A stretch of 64,000 bases of DNA from Charina bottae (Eukaryota; Chordata; Lepidosauria; Squamata; Charinaidae), in NCBI GenBank assembly GCA_023362775.1, contig JALMGJ010000013.1:26452274-26516273 (forward strand), given 5' to 3'. The translations under genes were made by a program, and so were the position numbers. The notes beneath the pieces were generated by a model, which was given only the letters and a program-made list of their open reading frames with translations, was not told where the DNA came from and searched no databases. Below are positions 22,868 to 34,900 of this stretch, piece by piece; positions within the stretch are counted from its first letter, which is position 1, and each line of letters begins with the position of its first letter.

Positions 22868-25370
22868 CCAGGGTCTTCTCCAATGACTGGCCTTTGCATT
22901 ACGTCTCCAAAATATTTCAGCCTTAATTTCATTATTGGTGCTGCCAGAGACACTTACAGAAAGTAAACAGAGTCTTCGGGCAGTGTAAAAACCAATAGAT
23001 TCATGATGTTCTAATGTAGTAAGCTTTAATGAACTAAAGTTCACACCATCTTTTGGCAGGCACCGTAGAAACGGCTGCAAATGCTGGGGCCAAATTGCCA
23101 CGAAATGGAAGAGGTACCAGCTGTGATTACCCTACATTAAGCTCAGTTTGTACAACATAAGCACAGTCACTATTCACTACCGCAGTTGCTAATTGATAAT
23201 GCTGTCCTCCCAGCTTTGATACCTTAATTAATGCTTAGAGTAGAAGAGCAAATATATAGCCTGGATTAAAGCTTCAGTAAACAGAAGCAAGATCCTTGAT
23301 AATGGTGACAGGAGGTTCTTGCAAAATATGAACAGGGTTACTCTTTGAGAACTTGTTACAAGAGAATCTGGAATGTGTCCCCATGGTGAGTCGGAACTGG
23401 CGGGGGGAGCCCATGGGTGATGGACACAATTTCCTGAAAGACTGGATGTTCATTTGCCCAGTTTAATGTTAAACAGCAGCAAGGATGAAGGAGAAAAGAT
23501 GTGAGCTCTGATTAAAATGATAAAAAAAGCCATAAAGGTATACAGTTATGAATGGTAGTTCATTTATTTGGACTCGTCATAGCTGCTTATCCTGTTTGCT
23601 TTTATATCTATATCTATAGCTGTATCTCCCTTATTCTTGTGCCTTTAATAGCCATTCGGATTTGTCAGAAAATATCCTATTTAAATTATTGCCTTCTCTG
23701 GACTGCGAGTTTCAATAGCTGATTTTTACAGACCAAGCTGATGATGGTCCCGCGAAGATGCCAGCGACTTCTTTTCCTGATCAGCCCGGTGGTTCAGTCC
23801 TGTAGGTCTCAAGTTTTGTGCGCACTTTTCCATCAAGGGCAACTGACCCAAGTAGGATTGAAGTCTGTACAACTCTCCCCGAGAAACGAAGCACCACAGA
23901 GCTCCCTCCTTTGTGAGCCAGATAAACTGTTCTTTTCACTTCAATATAATTGAGCATGATGATGTTCAACATCATATAACAAGTTGCGTTTTCTCAAATG
24001 CTTTAAGGAATACAACAATCCAGTGTTTTCCTCCACCGCACTGTTTCTTTGCATTCTCCATCCTGTTCTTGGACTTGGCATCTTCTGACATGGCAACCAT
24101 AGAATCAGGTTTCCTCCCCCATCACCCACTTACCCCTGGATTGCTACATGGGGCTGGAACGTGCCCGCCTGTGCATTTCTGGATGACATCCAAAGAAGTC
24201 GAGAAGCATCTCCAGGGATGTTCTCCACCCCTGCGGCCACGCTCCCCGGAGGAAGACGTGAGAACATCCCCCTCTTCTTTCTCACTCCAACCCCTCCCTG
24301 TTGCTCAAGCCACCCACTCTGACTCTTGATAAGGCAAGGGCACTAGTGCTTTGAAACAGCGAAGTCAGGAAGCCTCTGCGTGACTTACCTTTCCGGCAGG
24401 TAAGAGTCCCTCTGCTTTTCCTGCTACAGAATCCAGCTGCAAGTAGGGTTCTTTTTCTTCTTTCTGGCAGAACTACATACATGCTGCGGCTGGTTCATCT
24501 TCTAGCTCTTGATTCAAGACCGCTTTGGGAACAGATTTCTTCCCAGGCTGTGAGATGTTTCCAGGTCAGTTTGGAACTGCTGTTGGGAAAATTAGCGGTA
24601 GCTGCTTCGCCTGGCAATGTTAAGAATGTATACGTACGCTTGTGTCTCTTTAATCCGTTGATTTTAAATATTCTTAAAGCAGCTATCAAGCTACCTTTCC
24701 CCCCCCTGTTTATCTGGCAACTTTCTTTTAGTGGGTCAGAGCAAAGTAGGGGGAAAAAACTTGGAAAAAGTGCTGGAAGCAATTTTGAAGGGGCTATCTA
24801 ACAGTTACATCAGCCAGTTTTCAGTTTACCTAGTGATAAGTTTCAGATGGCACCATATTGATTGCGTGGTTGATAGGTAACGAGTTATAGATCCCCTTGG
24901 CACGTTGTGCAAAACCCCGGGGGTGGCTTGGTTTTGTAAAATGTGATTTATGGGTTAAAGTGTTGGACAAATGGCAACCAACCCAAGCGGGTTGCTGAAC
25001 AAGCCATGGCATGGTGTGTTATATGAACCTAACCATCATCTCTTGCAAACAATAAAACATCCAGAGTCAGTGGAATATTTAGATCCAATTTTTAATTCCA
25101 GAAATTGGAATTTCTACCCTATTGACAAATGGGACTTTCCTGTCTTGCAAAAAAGGGTAAGTTGGGGGAGCCAAAAGCCAGGATGGACATTTTCTAAAAT
25201 AACATTTAAAATAGTGGGAAATGGTCTGGGGGAATAGAGTGATCAGCAGGGATCAGAGGTATTCTGATTAAATGACCAGTACCTAGGTGTTTTGAAGGCA
25301 GTAGCGAACTTTTTATTTATAGCTTGTGGGAACTGTTTGCTCTCTTCTATGCAATGTTAAGTTTATAGGA

Positions 25371-25633
25371 TAGTGCTTTCCAAACTCCCGCTGTTGGTGA
25401 CACACGAACAGCGGCAGCGGTGCGGGGGCACGCGCGGTGGTGTGCATGGTGGCGGCGGCAGTGGCAGCAGCCTCATGTTTTGCGCTAAAACCTGGAAGCG
25501 CTGATGGCGCACCGCTGCCGCCGCTGCCACCACCACACGCGCCACCACAGGGGCAGTGGCGACGCGCCATCAGCACTTCCGGGTTTTGTCGTGACACACT
25601 AATGTGTCGTGACACACAGTTTGGAAAGCTATG
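25371..25633. mobile_element. hAT-like MITE of the GCTTTCCAAA family
   Basis: The left end TAGTGCTTTCCAAACTCCCG pairs with the right end CAGTTTGGAAAGCTATG. The flanks TTATAGGA and TTATAGAT agree at seven of eight positions. The interior is CpG-rich and partly palindromic. Confidence 0.7.
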
Positions 25634-26547
25634 TTATAGATTTTGCATAGATAGATAGATACTTATACTTGTATTAAAGATGTGCTGTATTTTTTAAAAT
25701 TCTGTGACTTGGCCTTGAACCATAAATAAATAAATAAAATAGAAATCAGTTTAAAAAGGGCAACTTTACTTGAGAGCACGGTATGGCCACGTTCAACTAG
25801 GGCTGGATAATTTTCCAGCAAGGTTGTGGAAACCTTGCCCTTCTCTTGGCATGTGGGTGAACTAAGCCAGATCATCTAGCTTCTCTGTGCTACATGAATA
25901 CGGCAATCGTAAGTTGCTAACCTAGATTCTGCGTTTATCAGATGGCATAAACCCAGACGGCAATCTGCTGAAGTTACTCAGTGAGAGTCTTGTAGTCGGC
26001 TCTTGAATAAAACTGCGTAGTTGGCTTGGTCTGCGGCCTTGGCTTTGCAGCAGATTAACTTGTCGTTTTTCAAAAGAGGACCAAGAGCTGTTTCTGATTG
26101 TTGGGGTGAATTATTGCGCGCATCCATTTCATGGATCCTGGGTCCCGCCTAGCTTTCTCCCTTTTCTTAATCAAATGAAAAGGTTTTTATTTAATTTAGA
26201 TACCAGGAGCAGACAGAATGCACCTGCATCACAAACTGGGCAGTGATAGGTGTAACCGAAGACTGATCTGGAAAAGAAAAGCCAGCCGCATCGGAGCACA
26301 GAAATAGCCCCCATCTTGGTCCCGCTTTTGGCTGGCCAGAGGCCCCTGGATGCTCACAAGCTTTCTCCCTCCATTGTCCCCCTGGTGCAACCAGTCTTTG
26401 GAGGCTGCCCCCAACCCAGAGATAACAGTAAACTGTCAAGGTTCATAGTTCACAACCCATGGATTTATCCACCCCCTTTTACAGCTTTTAAGCAATACTT
26501 ATTGCCCCATCTTGGGGCAATGATCCCACAGTTTTAATGATGCACTA

Positions 26548-26780
26548 CAGGTAGTCCTCGACTTACAACCACAGTTGGGACCGGAATTTCCGTCGCTAAG
26601 CAATACGGTCATTAAGTGAGTTGTGCCTGATTTTACCACCTATTTTTGCCGTGGTCGTTAAGTGAATCCGGCCTCCCCCATTGACTTTGCTTGTCAGAAG
26701 CCCCCCGGATGCTGGCTGGGGAATTCTGGGAGTTGAAGTCCACACATCTTAATGTTGCTAAGGTTGAGAAACACTGTGAT
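26548..26780. mobile_element. Chimera of truncated Tigger-like and half hAT-like elements
   Basis: A Tigger-like 5' half begins at CAGGTAGTCCTCGACTTACA (26548) and stops after TTGACTTTGCTTGTCAGAAG near 26700. There it joins the right half of a short hAT-like palindrome (GATGCTGGCTGGGGAATTCT to GAGAAACACTG). The missing halves point to deletion between neighbouring elements. Confidence 0.65.
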
Positions 26781-27585
26781 AGAGTGAATAAGCTGAGAGC
26801 TAATGGCTGTGTTTGTGTACGTGCATACATTGTTCATCCTGCCCTGCCACACATAAGTCTCCCAGTCACCTTTTAATCATGTCAAGCTCATTTGTGGTAC
26901 AGATCAGGGCTTTCTAACTGGGCATTGTCCAGCTGGGAGTAGATTACAATTCCCAGAGTTTCCAGCAGGATTGGGCCAGATGGAGTTGGCTGCCTGCTTC
27001 GCCCGTGATGCCCGTGATGCTCCTGGCCAGTTAAGTGCAGGGCGAAGCAGTTAACAATTGTTTTGCAATTTTCTTTTTACTTCCCCTTGTCAGCTTTTAG
27101 CCAAGTAAACATTACCTGGCGGAAATAGGGTACAGATAGAGTATAGAAGGGCCTCCCACTTTGAAGGGCTGGCTTCTCCTGACAGTGAATTTCCTCTCTG
27201 CAGAGGCGGAGAAGGAGATTTTGTTGCACCCATTGGAACAAAGCAGCCCAAAAGCTGAAGGACACGTCCCTTGTTCTCACTCCCTTCTCTGTACAGAGAC
27301 TCTCTTGGATTAAATCTCTGGGTGCATTAAAAAAAGAGCTTGCACTTAGAAAAATGGCATGATGTTTTTAAAATGGCTGGGTATTTTTCAGTTCTTTTGT
27401 GAGTTTCTCACAGAGCATAAATGACGATGATTGAAATATGGAGGTTGATGGGAGCGGGAGGGGTGGTGATCCTCATTAGGGGGGATGGACTAGAGATTCA
27501 GGAGTGAAGGGGCAGGGGAAGTTGGAGCCAAGCAACAGGGCTGGGAAACCTGGAACCAGAATGTGCTGGAGCCAGGAGGGAGTTA

Positions 27586-27780
27586 CAGGTAGTCCTCACT
27601 TAACGACCACAATTGGGACCGGAATTTCGGTTGCTAAGCGAAGCAGTCATTAAGCAAATCCGACCCGATTTTACGACCTTTTTTGCAGTGGTCATTAAGC
27701 AAATCACCGCAGGCATAAAGCAAACCATGTGGTTGTTAAGCAAATCAAACAGTTCCCCACTGATTTTGCTTGTCAGAACT
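27586..27780. mobile_element. Truncated Tigger/pogo-like element
   Basis: It starts CAGGTAGTCCTCACTTAACG after a TA and ends abruptly after GATTTTGCTTGTCAGAA without the right terminus. Sequence is close to the copy at 45174. Confidence 0.7.
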
Positions 27781-27842
27781 TGCATGGACGAACACTTGCC
27801 CGCCTAACCTGTCTCCAGCATTGACTTGTCACAAACATACCA

Positions 27843-27893
27843 ATGATGTGTTGGTCCCTTCCAACCCTATGATTCTATTATTGATTCCATGAT
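27843..27893 (+). repeat. CR1 LINE 3' end
   Basis: TTGGTCCCTTCCAACCCTAT followed by GATTCTATTATTGATTCCAT matches the diagnostic ATTCTATGATT 3' end of CR1 retrotransposons known from birds and reptiles. Confidence 0.7.
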
Positions 27894-28396
27894 GTCTTTG
27901 ATCCCCTCCACCCATCCTTTGTTTCATTCGTCTTCCCTTTCTTCTCCTTCTCGCAAGCTTACCAAAATGTAATTGTTTTTCCAACTCTGTCCTCCGCTTG
28001 TATCACAAGCCCAAAGTATGTGAGTTTCTGCCGGCGGTCATCTCCTCCAGAAAGCCATCGGCCTGAGTCTTTTTGCAGCCCACAATACTCTTGATAAGAA
28101 TCTCCAGACCAAATCCATGATTGGAAGGCATCGTTCTTCTTTCTCTCGCTCTTTCTCCATGTCCAGATTTCGCCGGCTCACTTTGCAGCCTGAAAGACCC
28201 GTTTTAGCCACCTGATCTTTAATTGCAGCATATACATATCTCAAGTAGGAACGTGGCTGCTTGCAGGTCCTCTCTCACTGTTAATCCCCATCTGGTCGAG
28301 GTGTTTCCTAGCCGAACCCAAAACCTGCAAAATTGGAGCCGTTACATAATGAGAAGTTGGGACAAGCTGTGCGTCATCTTTGAGTGCAACCATCTT

Positions 28397-28733
28397 GAGT
28401 GGTTCTTAACCGGGGGCCATATAGCCCCCTGAGGGCCCTAGGATATTTCAAGGGGGCCACAGATAAAAAACATGTAACAGAGGCGCCATGGCACATGCTG
28501 AGGGGGCCACAGAAAAGCAAAGTGGATTATACTGCAAATACACTCTTGTTGACACCAGAAAACACACCAGTTACTGCCCCATGTAACAGCTGCATCTTGC
28601 AGGTGAACATTTTTGTGCACATTGGAAACATCGGCCAGTTTGCCAGAACAGCAATAATGGGACCTGGATGGGCCCCCCCGGAGAAAAACAAGGTTGGAAG
28701 GGGGCCAATGAGTGCAAAAAGGTCTAAAAACAC
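28397..28733. mobile_element. Possible hAT-like element, GTGGTTCTTAACC family
   Basis: The left end GAGTGGTTCTTAACCGGGGG resembles hAT-Charlie-type termini, and the right end reads AAGGTCTAAAAACACTG. No clear 8-bp duplication is seen. An internal block of about 70 bp is nearly repeated at 29429-29504. Confidence 0.45.
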
Positions 28734-28940
28734 TGCTTTAGACCTCAATCCTGATAGAAATAAATAAAATACAGCCCCCACCCCACATCCATGAAAAACG
28801 TGTGTACCCCTGCTCTAAACATGCTCTTAAAGAGCTGTTTCCAAGTTTGCAGCTTAGTTTCTAACCTCCAAATTTTGGGTGCACTTATCTCTCTCCTCCC
28901 TCCTATTTGCAGACTCGCACCACTGGGTATTCAGCTTAAG

Positions 28941-31900
28941 ATATGTTGGAGGCATGGCAGAGATACCAAGAGGCCTGCATTCGCAAGATGATGGAAGACC
29001 CCCATCCAACAGGTGAAAAGCATGTAGACTTTTCCCCAGACTTGTGAGTAAATGCACACCTCAGGCTTCTCCCTATATCAGAGCTTTCCAAACTTTTCAT
29101 GTTGGTGACACACTTTTTAGACATGCATCATTTCGCGACACACTCTTACAGCAGGCCACAAGGCAGGCACTAGGACCTGTGCGGAATCACAGCAGGTTTG
29201 GAGGCAGCAAGGCACAAGGCAGGCACTAGGACCTGCTTGGAATCCTGGCAGGGCTTGGAGGCGGCAGTAGCCGCAACACACTCAGACACTGCAGCTGACA
29301 CTGCAGCCGACACACTAATGTCCCGACACACAGTTTGGAAAGCTCTGCCCTATATATATAGCTTCCCCCTTCTCAGCCTTCTCCAGCAGGAATTTAAAGC
29401 TTCTTGTTCAAATGATGTTACTAAAAATCAACAGCTGCATCTTGCAGGTGAACATTTTTGTGCACATTGGAAACATTGGCCAGTTTGCCAGAACAGCAGA
29501 AGTGAACTCTGCTTTCTGCAGCTTGTTGCATTGTTCAGGAAGGCATGGATGAGTCAAGAGATGCTATCTGGTTTGTAAATGACACGCCAGGGAGCTCTTC
29601 AGCCTGTGGGTATATTTGCAATATGCTAATTGGTGTCACTGTTCACACCCAACCAAAACTGCACCAGTGCAGCCAAAGTGCAGAACTTTGAACTGGTTTT
29701 CAAAAAGGCAACTTTGAGATGTTGGCCTTAATATTAACCAGGAGAAGCATCAAGCCCTTAAGGGAGGTGGCTGCGGTCTCGAAAAAGCCTGGAGCAAATC
29801 TTGCAGTATCTCAGCAGCCCAAAAGATGGTGCAATATGCTTTTGGGGCGTGTGGATGGAGCAAGTCTCAACGTTTGTTGTAATATTTTTGCTCTTCTCCA
29901 TAACAAGTGGAACAGAATCTATTATGCAAAAGGAACAAATATCCATGCATAAGAAACAGTTTTTCTTGGCACAAATGCTATCCAGGAAGACTACGTGGCA
30001 CATCTTTTATTTTCACATACAAATTATTTTACACCTTTCAGCCTGGAGGCTAGATATATTTGTTCGCCCAGGGCTAATAAGCTAATAAAGTTTATGCTGC
30101 AATGGAGCTTTTAAATCTGACTTCATTGTTGCCGGCTCTGTTTTTTATCGCTGCCACGTTGTATATTTCTACCCACCTTGTAAAAGCGTTTTACGCTGCG
30201 ATTTTTAAATCCCTGAAAAGCTTTAGCCTTTGGCGAGCAGCCTGTAAAGTGTTGAAAGAAAGAAAAAAATTCTCCCCACCCTGTGACACCAGTGGGTACA
30301 TCTTGATCTGCACCTTAAGGAATACTGAGTGGGGGTTCTGGAGGTGTGGGGTGATTAGGCAGGTCACCCCAAGCCACATTTGGACATTCTCCATCCTTGA
30401 TGTGGTCAGTGCTGCTGATTCCTTGCCATGTTCATTCATTCCCCCTCTTCCTCTCCTCGTGTTGCAGGCCCGGTGTGCAACCGTACGTTTGACATGTACG
30501 CCTGTTGGGACGATGCCCTCCCCAACACGTCTGCCCAAGTTCCTTGTCCCTGGTACCTCCCTTGGCACCAGCAAGGTAAATGCAATTTGAGGCAGGTAGA
30601 AAGTCCTGATGGACATGTTAGAGAAAGAGGTATAAGTAGCAGGTGATTCTTTCTTCCTTTCATCTTCTATTACAATGACTCCAAAATATCTTCCTTCCCT
30701 CTTTTTCTACTTGTTTCTTTACCCCCTCCCATGCTAAAGTCTATTCACCCCTCTGTTCACCCCAGATGACACTCTCCTTTCCCCTTCCTTAAAACTAACT
30801 TTTCATTCCTGTCCTGTTTCCTTTCTGTTTTACCTTCTGGCAAGAATTTTAGTGCTTAAAAAACCTCCCTGCTTTATTCTACAGTTTCCCACTCAGTCTT
30901 CCCCAAGATTAATGACTTCACAGGTGGTTTAGAGTCCAGATAGACAGAAAGAGGGATGCAGGGGTGTTCACAGCGAACAGTCAAAAAAGTCAAGATTTTG
31001 GCTATGACACTGCAATCAAAGCTCCGCCTGGTTTTTATGGATGGATGGATGTGAGATGTGCATAAAAATGGGCAGAGTTTTGATCACAGTCCCCATCTTG
31101 ACTTTTTGAACCACACCCTCCAGACACTCCTGGGTGGAGTAAGGTCGATTTCCCCAACTGGGGCATTCCAGAATACCTGGATAAGAACCCTGTTGGCTGT
31201 GCTGGCTGTGGATGATGGGAGTTGTACTCCAGGCTGTCTGGATCATCTCAAGCTGGGGAAGGGTCCCCGAAGGCAGGCAGGTATGCAGCAGATGATGTTC
31301 GATATAAGTAAAAATAGAGAAAGAAAAAGAGGCTGGACATTACCAGCATCATTTGATTCTGCTCTTTCTCTTCCTGCTGTCTTGTAGTGCAAGATGGCTT
31401 CGTGCTCCAGAAATGCGGTGCAGATGGGCAGTGGGTGATAGACGCATCAGGACTGCCGTGGCGTGATCATTCCCAATGCGTGGGCCTCAACAACGATCTC
31501 CCTTTCCAGGTAAAATCCATTAGACTAAGGACTGTGGGTGTGGTATGTTTGGAGACAGATTTCTTGATGTTCAGGTTGTAAGTAATTATAATCCCTTTCA
31601 AGACTAGGTTAATCAAAGAGGGATAGAAATTTCCTAAAATCATGAATAAAATGAAGCTTGAGAAGAGCATTCTTTGATCAACAGGTTGGCAAACAGAAGA
31701 CAGTTTGAGGCTGTTGGGGAGGGGGGTCCTGTTATATTACCACAGAAAAGCATTAAAAAGAGAGAGAGAGATGTTTTTTCATCAACAGTGTGTGACAGTT
31801 TTTGCTGATTAAATGGCAAGTGATTTCGCATTTCCTTCACTATTTTAAAAAGGTGCCTATCTAGAGGTTTTGCTAACGGCCATAGCTTTTCATTTAAATG

Positions 31901-34900
31901 CATTTAATTTCATGAGGCGACTTGTGGATGGAAAGAACTTAAGTCACGGGATAGGTTTATTTCCATTTCATCTTTAAGTAACAAAATATCTGATGATTTT
32001 TGAGGTGGAAACACATTACTGTATTTGACCACTGAACGCTCGCAAGACCTATAGCCCTACATCACGCAAACTCCATTACATTCAGTAAAGGTGTGTATGC
32101 TAACGAAGACTGCAGGCATGGATATTCTAGTTGAGACCGGCAGGGAAATCCTTGTTTTAAAACCCTCTCTTGCTAATAATCCAAGAGGGATCTGTATGTT
32201 CACATCCTTCTTACGGGGGTGCTGTTTTTTAGAGGTAGGCATCCCTGAATTTCTCTTCTCCTTCAGGAACATTTGTGGATTCTGGAACAATTCCGACTAA
32301 TGTATACAGTGGGCTACTCCGTCTCACTAATGGCTCTCCTTGTGGCTTTGGCACTCTTGGCAGCATTCAGGTATGGAGAAGTTGGATCAAAAGGGCAGTG
32401 CCCCAGGCTTCGAAATACTGCAGGTAGTCCTCGACTTACGACCACAATAGGGACTGGAAAATTTGTTGTTAAGTGAGGCATCACATGACCACACCCAATT
32501 TTACGACCTTTTTTTGCCACGGTTGTTAAGCGAATCACCGTGGCCGTTAAGCAGGACATCATGTGACTGCAACTTGTGACCTCCTGCCAGCTTCCCCATT
32601 GATTTTGCTTGTGAGAACTGGGAAGGTCACAAATGGCGATCACATGACTGCAAGATGCTGCAACTGTCGTAAGTGTGAGGACAGGTCGTTAAGTCACTTT
32701 TTTCAGTGCTGTGGTAACTTCAAACAGCTGCTAAACGAATGGTTGTTAAGTGAGGACTACCTGTAGCTATTTTGGAAGAGAGATTGGGAGGGGGGAACAG
32801 GAGATTAATCACAAAATCCGGTTTTGCCAATCGATCAGCCCACCAGGGCCATTCCTTTAACTTTGATGTACACATTATACAAGGAGAGCCCTGTTAGTCT
32901 ATATTGGCAAAAGATCAGGAGTCTGGTAGAAATTATAAAGAATTAACCCCATGCAGTTTGGGGTTGTTTTTTCAGCGCCAAGTATATGCCTCAATCTTGG
33001 GTTGTGGCTGGATAAGCTGATTTTATTTATTTACTTATTTATATAGCCGCCCATCTGACGAGTGTGACTCTGGGTGGTGAACAACGAAACCAACGATTAA
33101 AATAACTGTTAAAAACAATTAAACATAAATGAGATTGCAGGAGAACGCGTCAGAATCTCACCCATAATGCAACCAACTCACGGGCTCCCTATTTCCGTGG
33201 GATCCCCAAGCCTGCTGGGGAAAAAAAACACATTTTGAGAGATTTCCGGAAGGTCAATAGGGTTGAGAATAATCTCACTTGGGGGGGGGGGATGATGTTC
33301 CAAAGGGGGGGTGCCCTGGCAGAAAAGGCTTGCAGTAGGATTGCCATATGCATCCTGTCTCTTCCACCCAGGAAACTTCGATGCATACGCAATTACATCC
33401 ACATGAATCTGTTCCTGTCCTACCTGCTGCGGGCAGCCTCCATCCTTGTCCGGGATACTCTCCTCTGGCTTCATTTTCCCAAGGAGCTCCAGGTGGATCT
33501 CTCTCATCTTCCAAGGGAGCAGGTACCATTCCTTCCATGGAGCATCCTGGGGGTCATATAGGACAGTGACAGGATGCAGGTGGGACAAGAAAGGGAGTCT
33601 GGTGCTTCTGGATTTCAGTTTTCTTCTCTCCTCTCTCTCTCTCTTTCGGATGTCCAGGCTGTAACTGGCTGTCGCCTGGCCCAGATCTTAACCCAGTATT
33701 GCGTCTGTGCAAACTACTTTTGGCTACTAGTAGAAGGGCTTTACCTCCACAATCTGCTGGGAACAATGGCCTTTTCGGAAGAAAGTTATTTCCCAGTTTA
33801 TCTACTCCTTGGATGGGGTGAGTCAGTTCATTGGTACCACCTTTCAGAAAGAAATTAGGTGATATTTTTAATTGATATGATTCGTTGGACTTCACACCCT
33901 GAGGTTTAGTTTGCCGACCTTCCCAAAAGTGGCGGGCAATTATCAATTAAAGAACCATGAAAATATGTGATGATATTAAACAATCCCAGCCAATAAGATC
34001 CCTTCTAAAACAGCCTTTCTCAACCTTTTGACCCTGGAGGAACCCTTGAAGTATTTTCCAGGCCTCGGGGAGCCCCTGCACATTCAGGCTCAAAGAGAGG
34101 CCAGAAGTTACAAAATAATTACATTCGTTTCACGGGTAGGCCTGTATAGATGTATTAACAGTGTTCTTAAACTGAAAATAAAGAATGAAACTTACCTCTT
34201 TGATGCGAAGTTGCCCGGATTTGAAATAATTTTTAAATAAATTGCGATCTCCCAGGGAACCCCTTGTGACCTCTCGCGGAACCCTAGGCTGCCACAGAAC
34301 CCTGGTTGAGAAACCCTGTTCTAAAAGGTCCAATTTAATCCCCACAGGAGAGGAGTAACCATTTTAAAAGTGTTTATAGTTCTCTAGAGCAGTGTTTCTC
34401 AACCTTGGCCATTTTAAGATGTGTGGACTTCAACTCCCAGAGTTCCCCAGCCAGCATGCTGGCTGGGGAATTCTGGGAGTTGAAGTCCACATGTCTTAAA
34501 ATGGCCAAGGTTGAGAAACACTGCTCTAGAGAGAGCCAAGTCTTAGTTATTTTCATGGGAGGAGAGTTATAAAAGGTTGGGCCATCCCAGAAAAGGTCCA
34601 GTCCATGGTTGTACCTGTACGACAGGTATAAACGGTAGCTACCTATATTTCATTTCAGTATAAGGAAGAACTTTCTGATGTGTGAACAAAGGTTCTTTTT
34701 TCCCCCCTGTAGGGACGCCCGTCCTTTTTGTCATCCCTTGGGGGATCATGAGATACCTGTATGAAAATAATGAGTAAGTTAGCCTGGAATAAACGTTCTG
34801 CTGCATCTTACAAAAATTTCTAAGGCTACCAATGAACTAGTAATAGACTAATACAAATAAATGATGATAGCAATTATTAAGGTTATGCATCAATCCAGAA

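Noticed and set aside
24481..24564. Candidate GIPR signal-peptide exon starting MLRLVHLLALDS, with an acceptor upstream and a GTCAGT donor.
   Set aside because: The hydrophobic stretch is short, and the donor phase (0) does not join the GIPR ectodomain exon in frame at any acceptor near 28913-28941.
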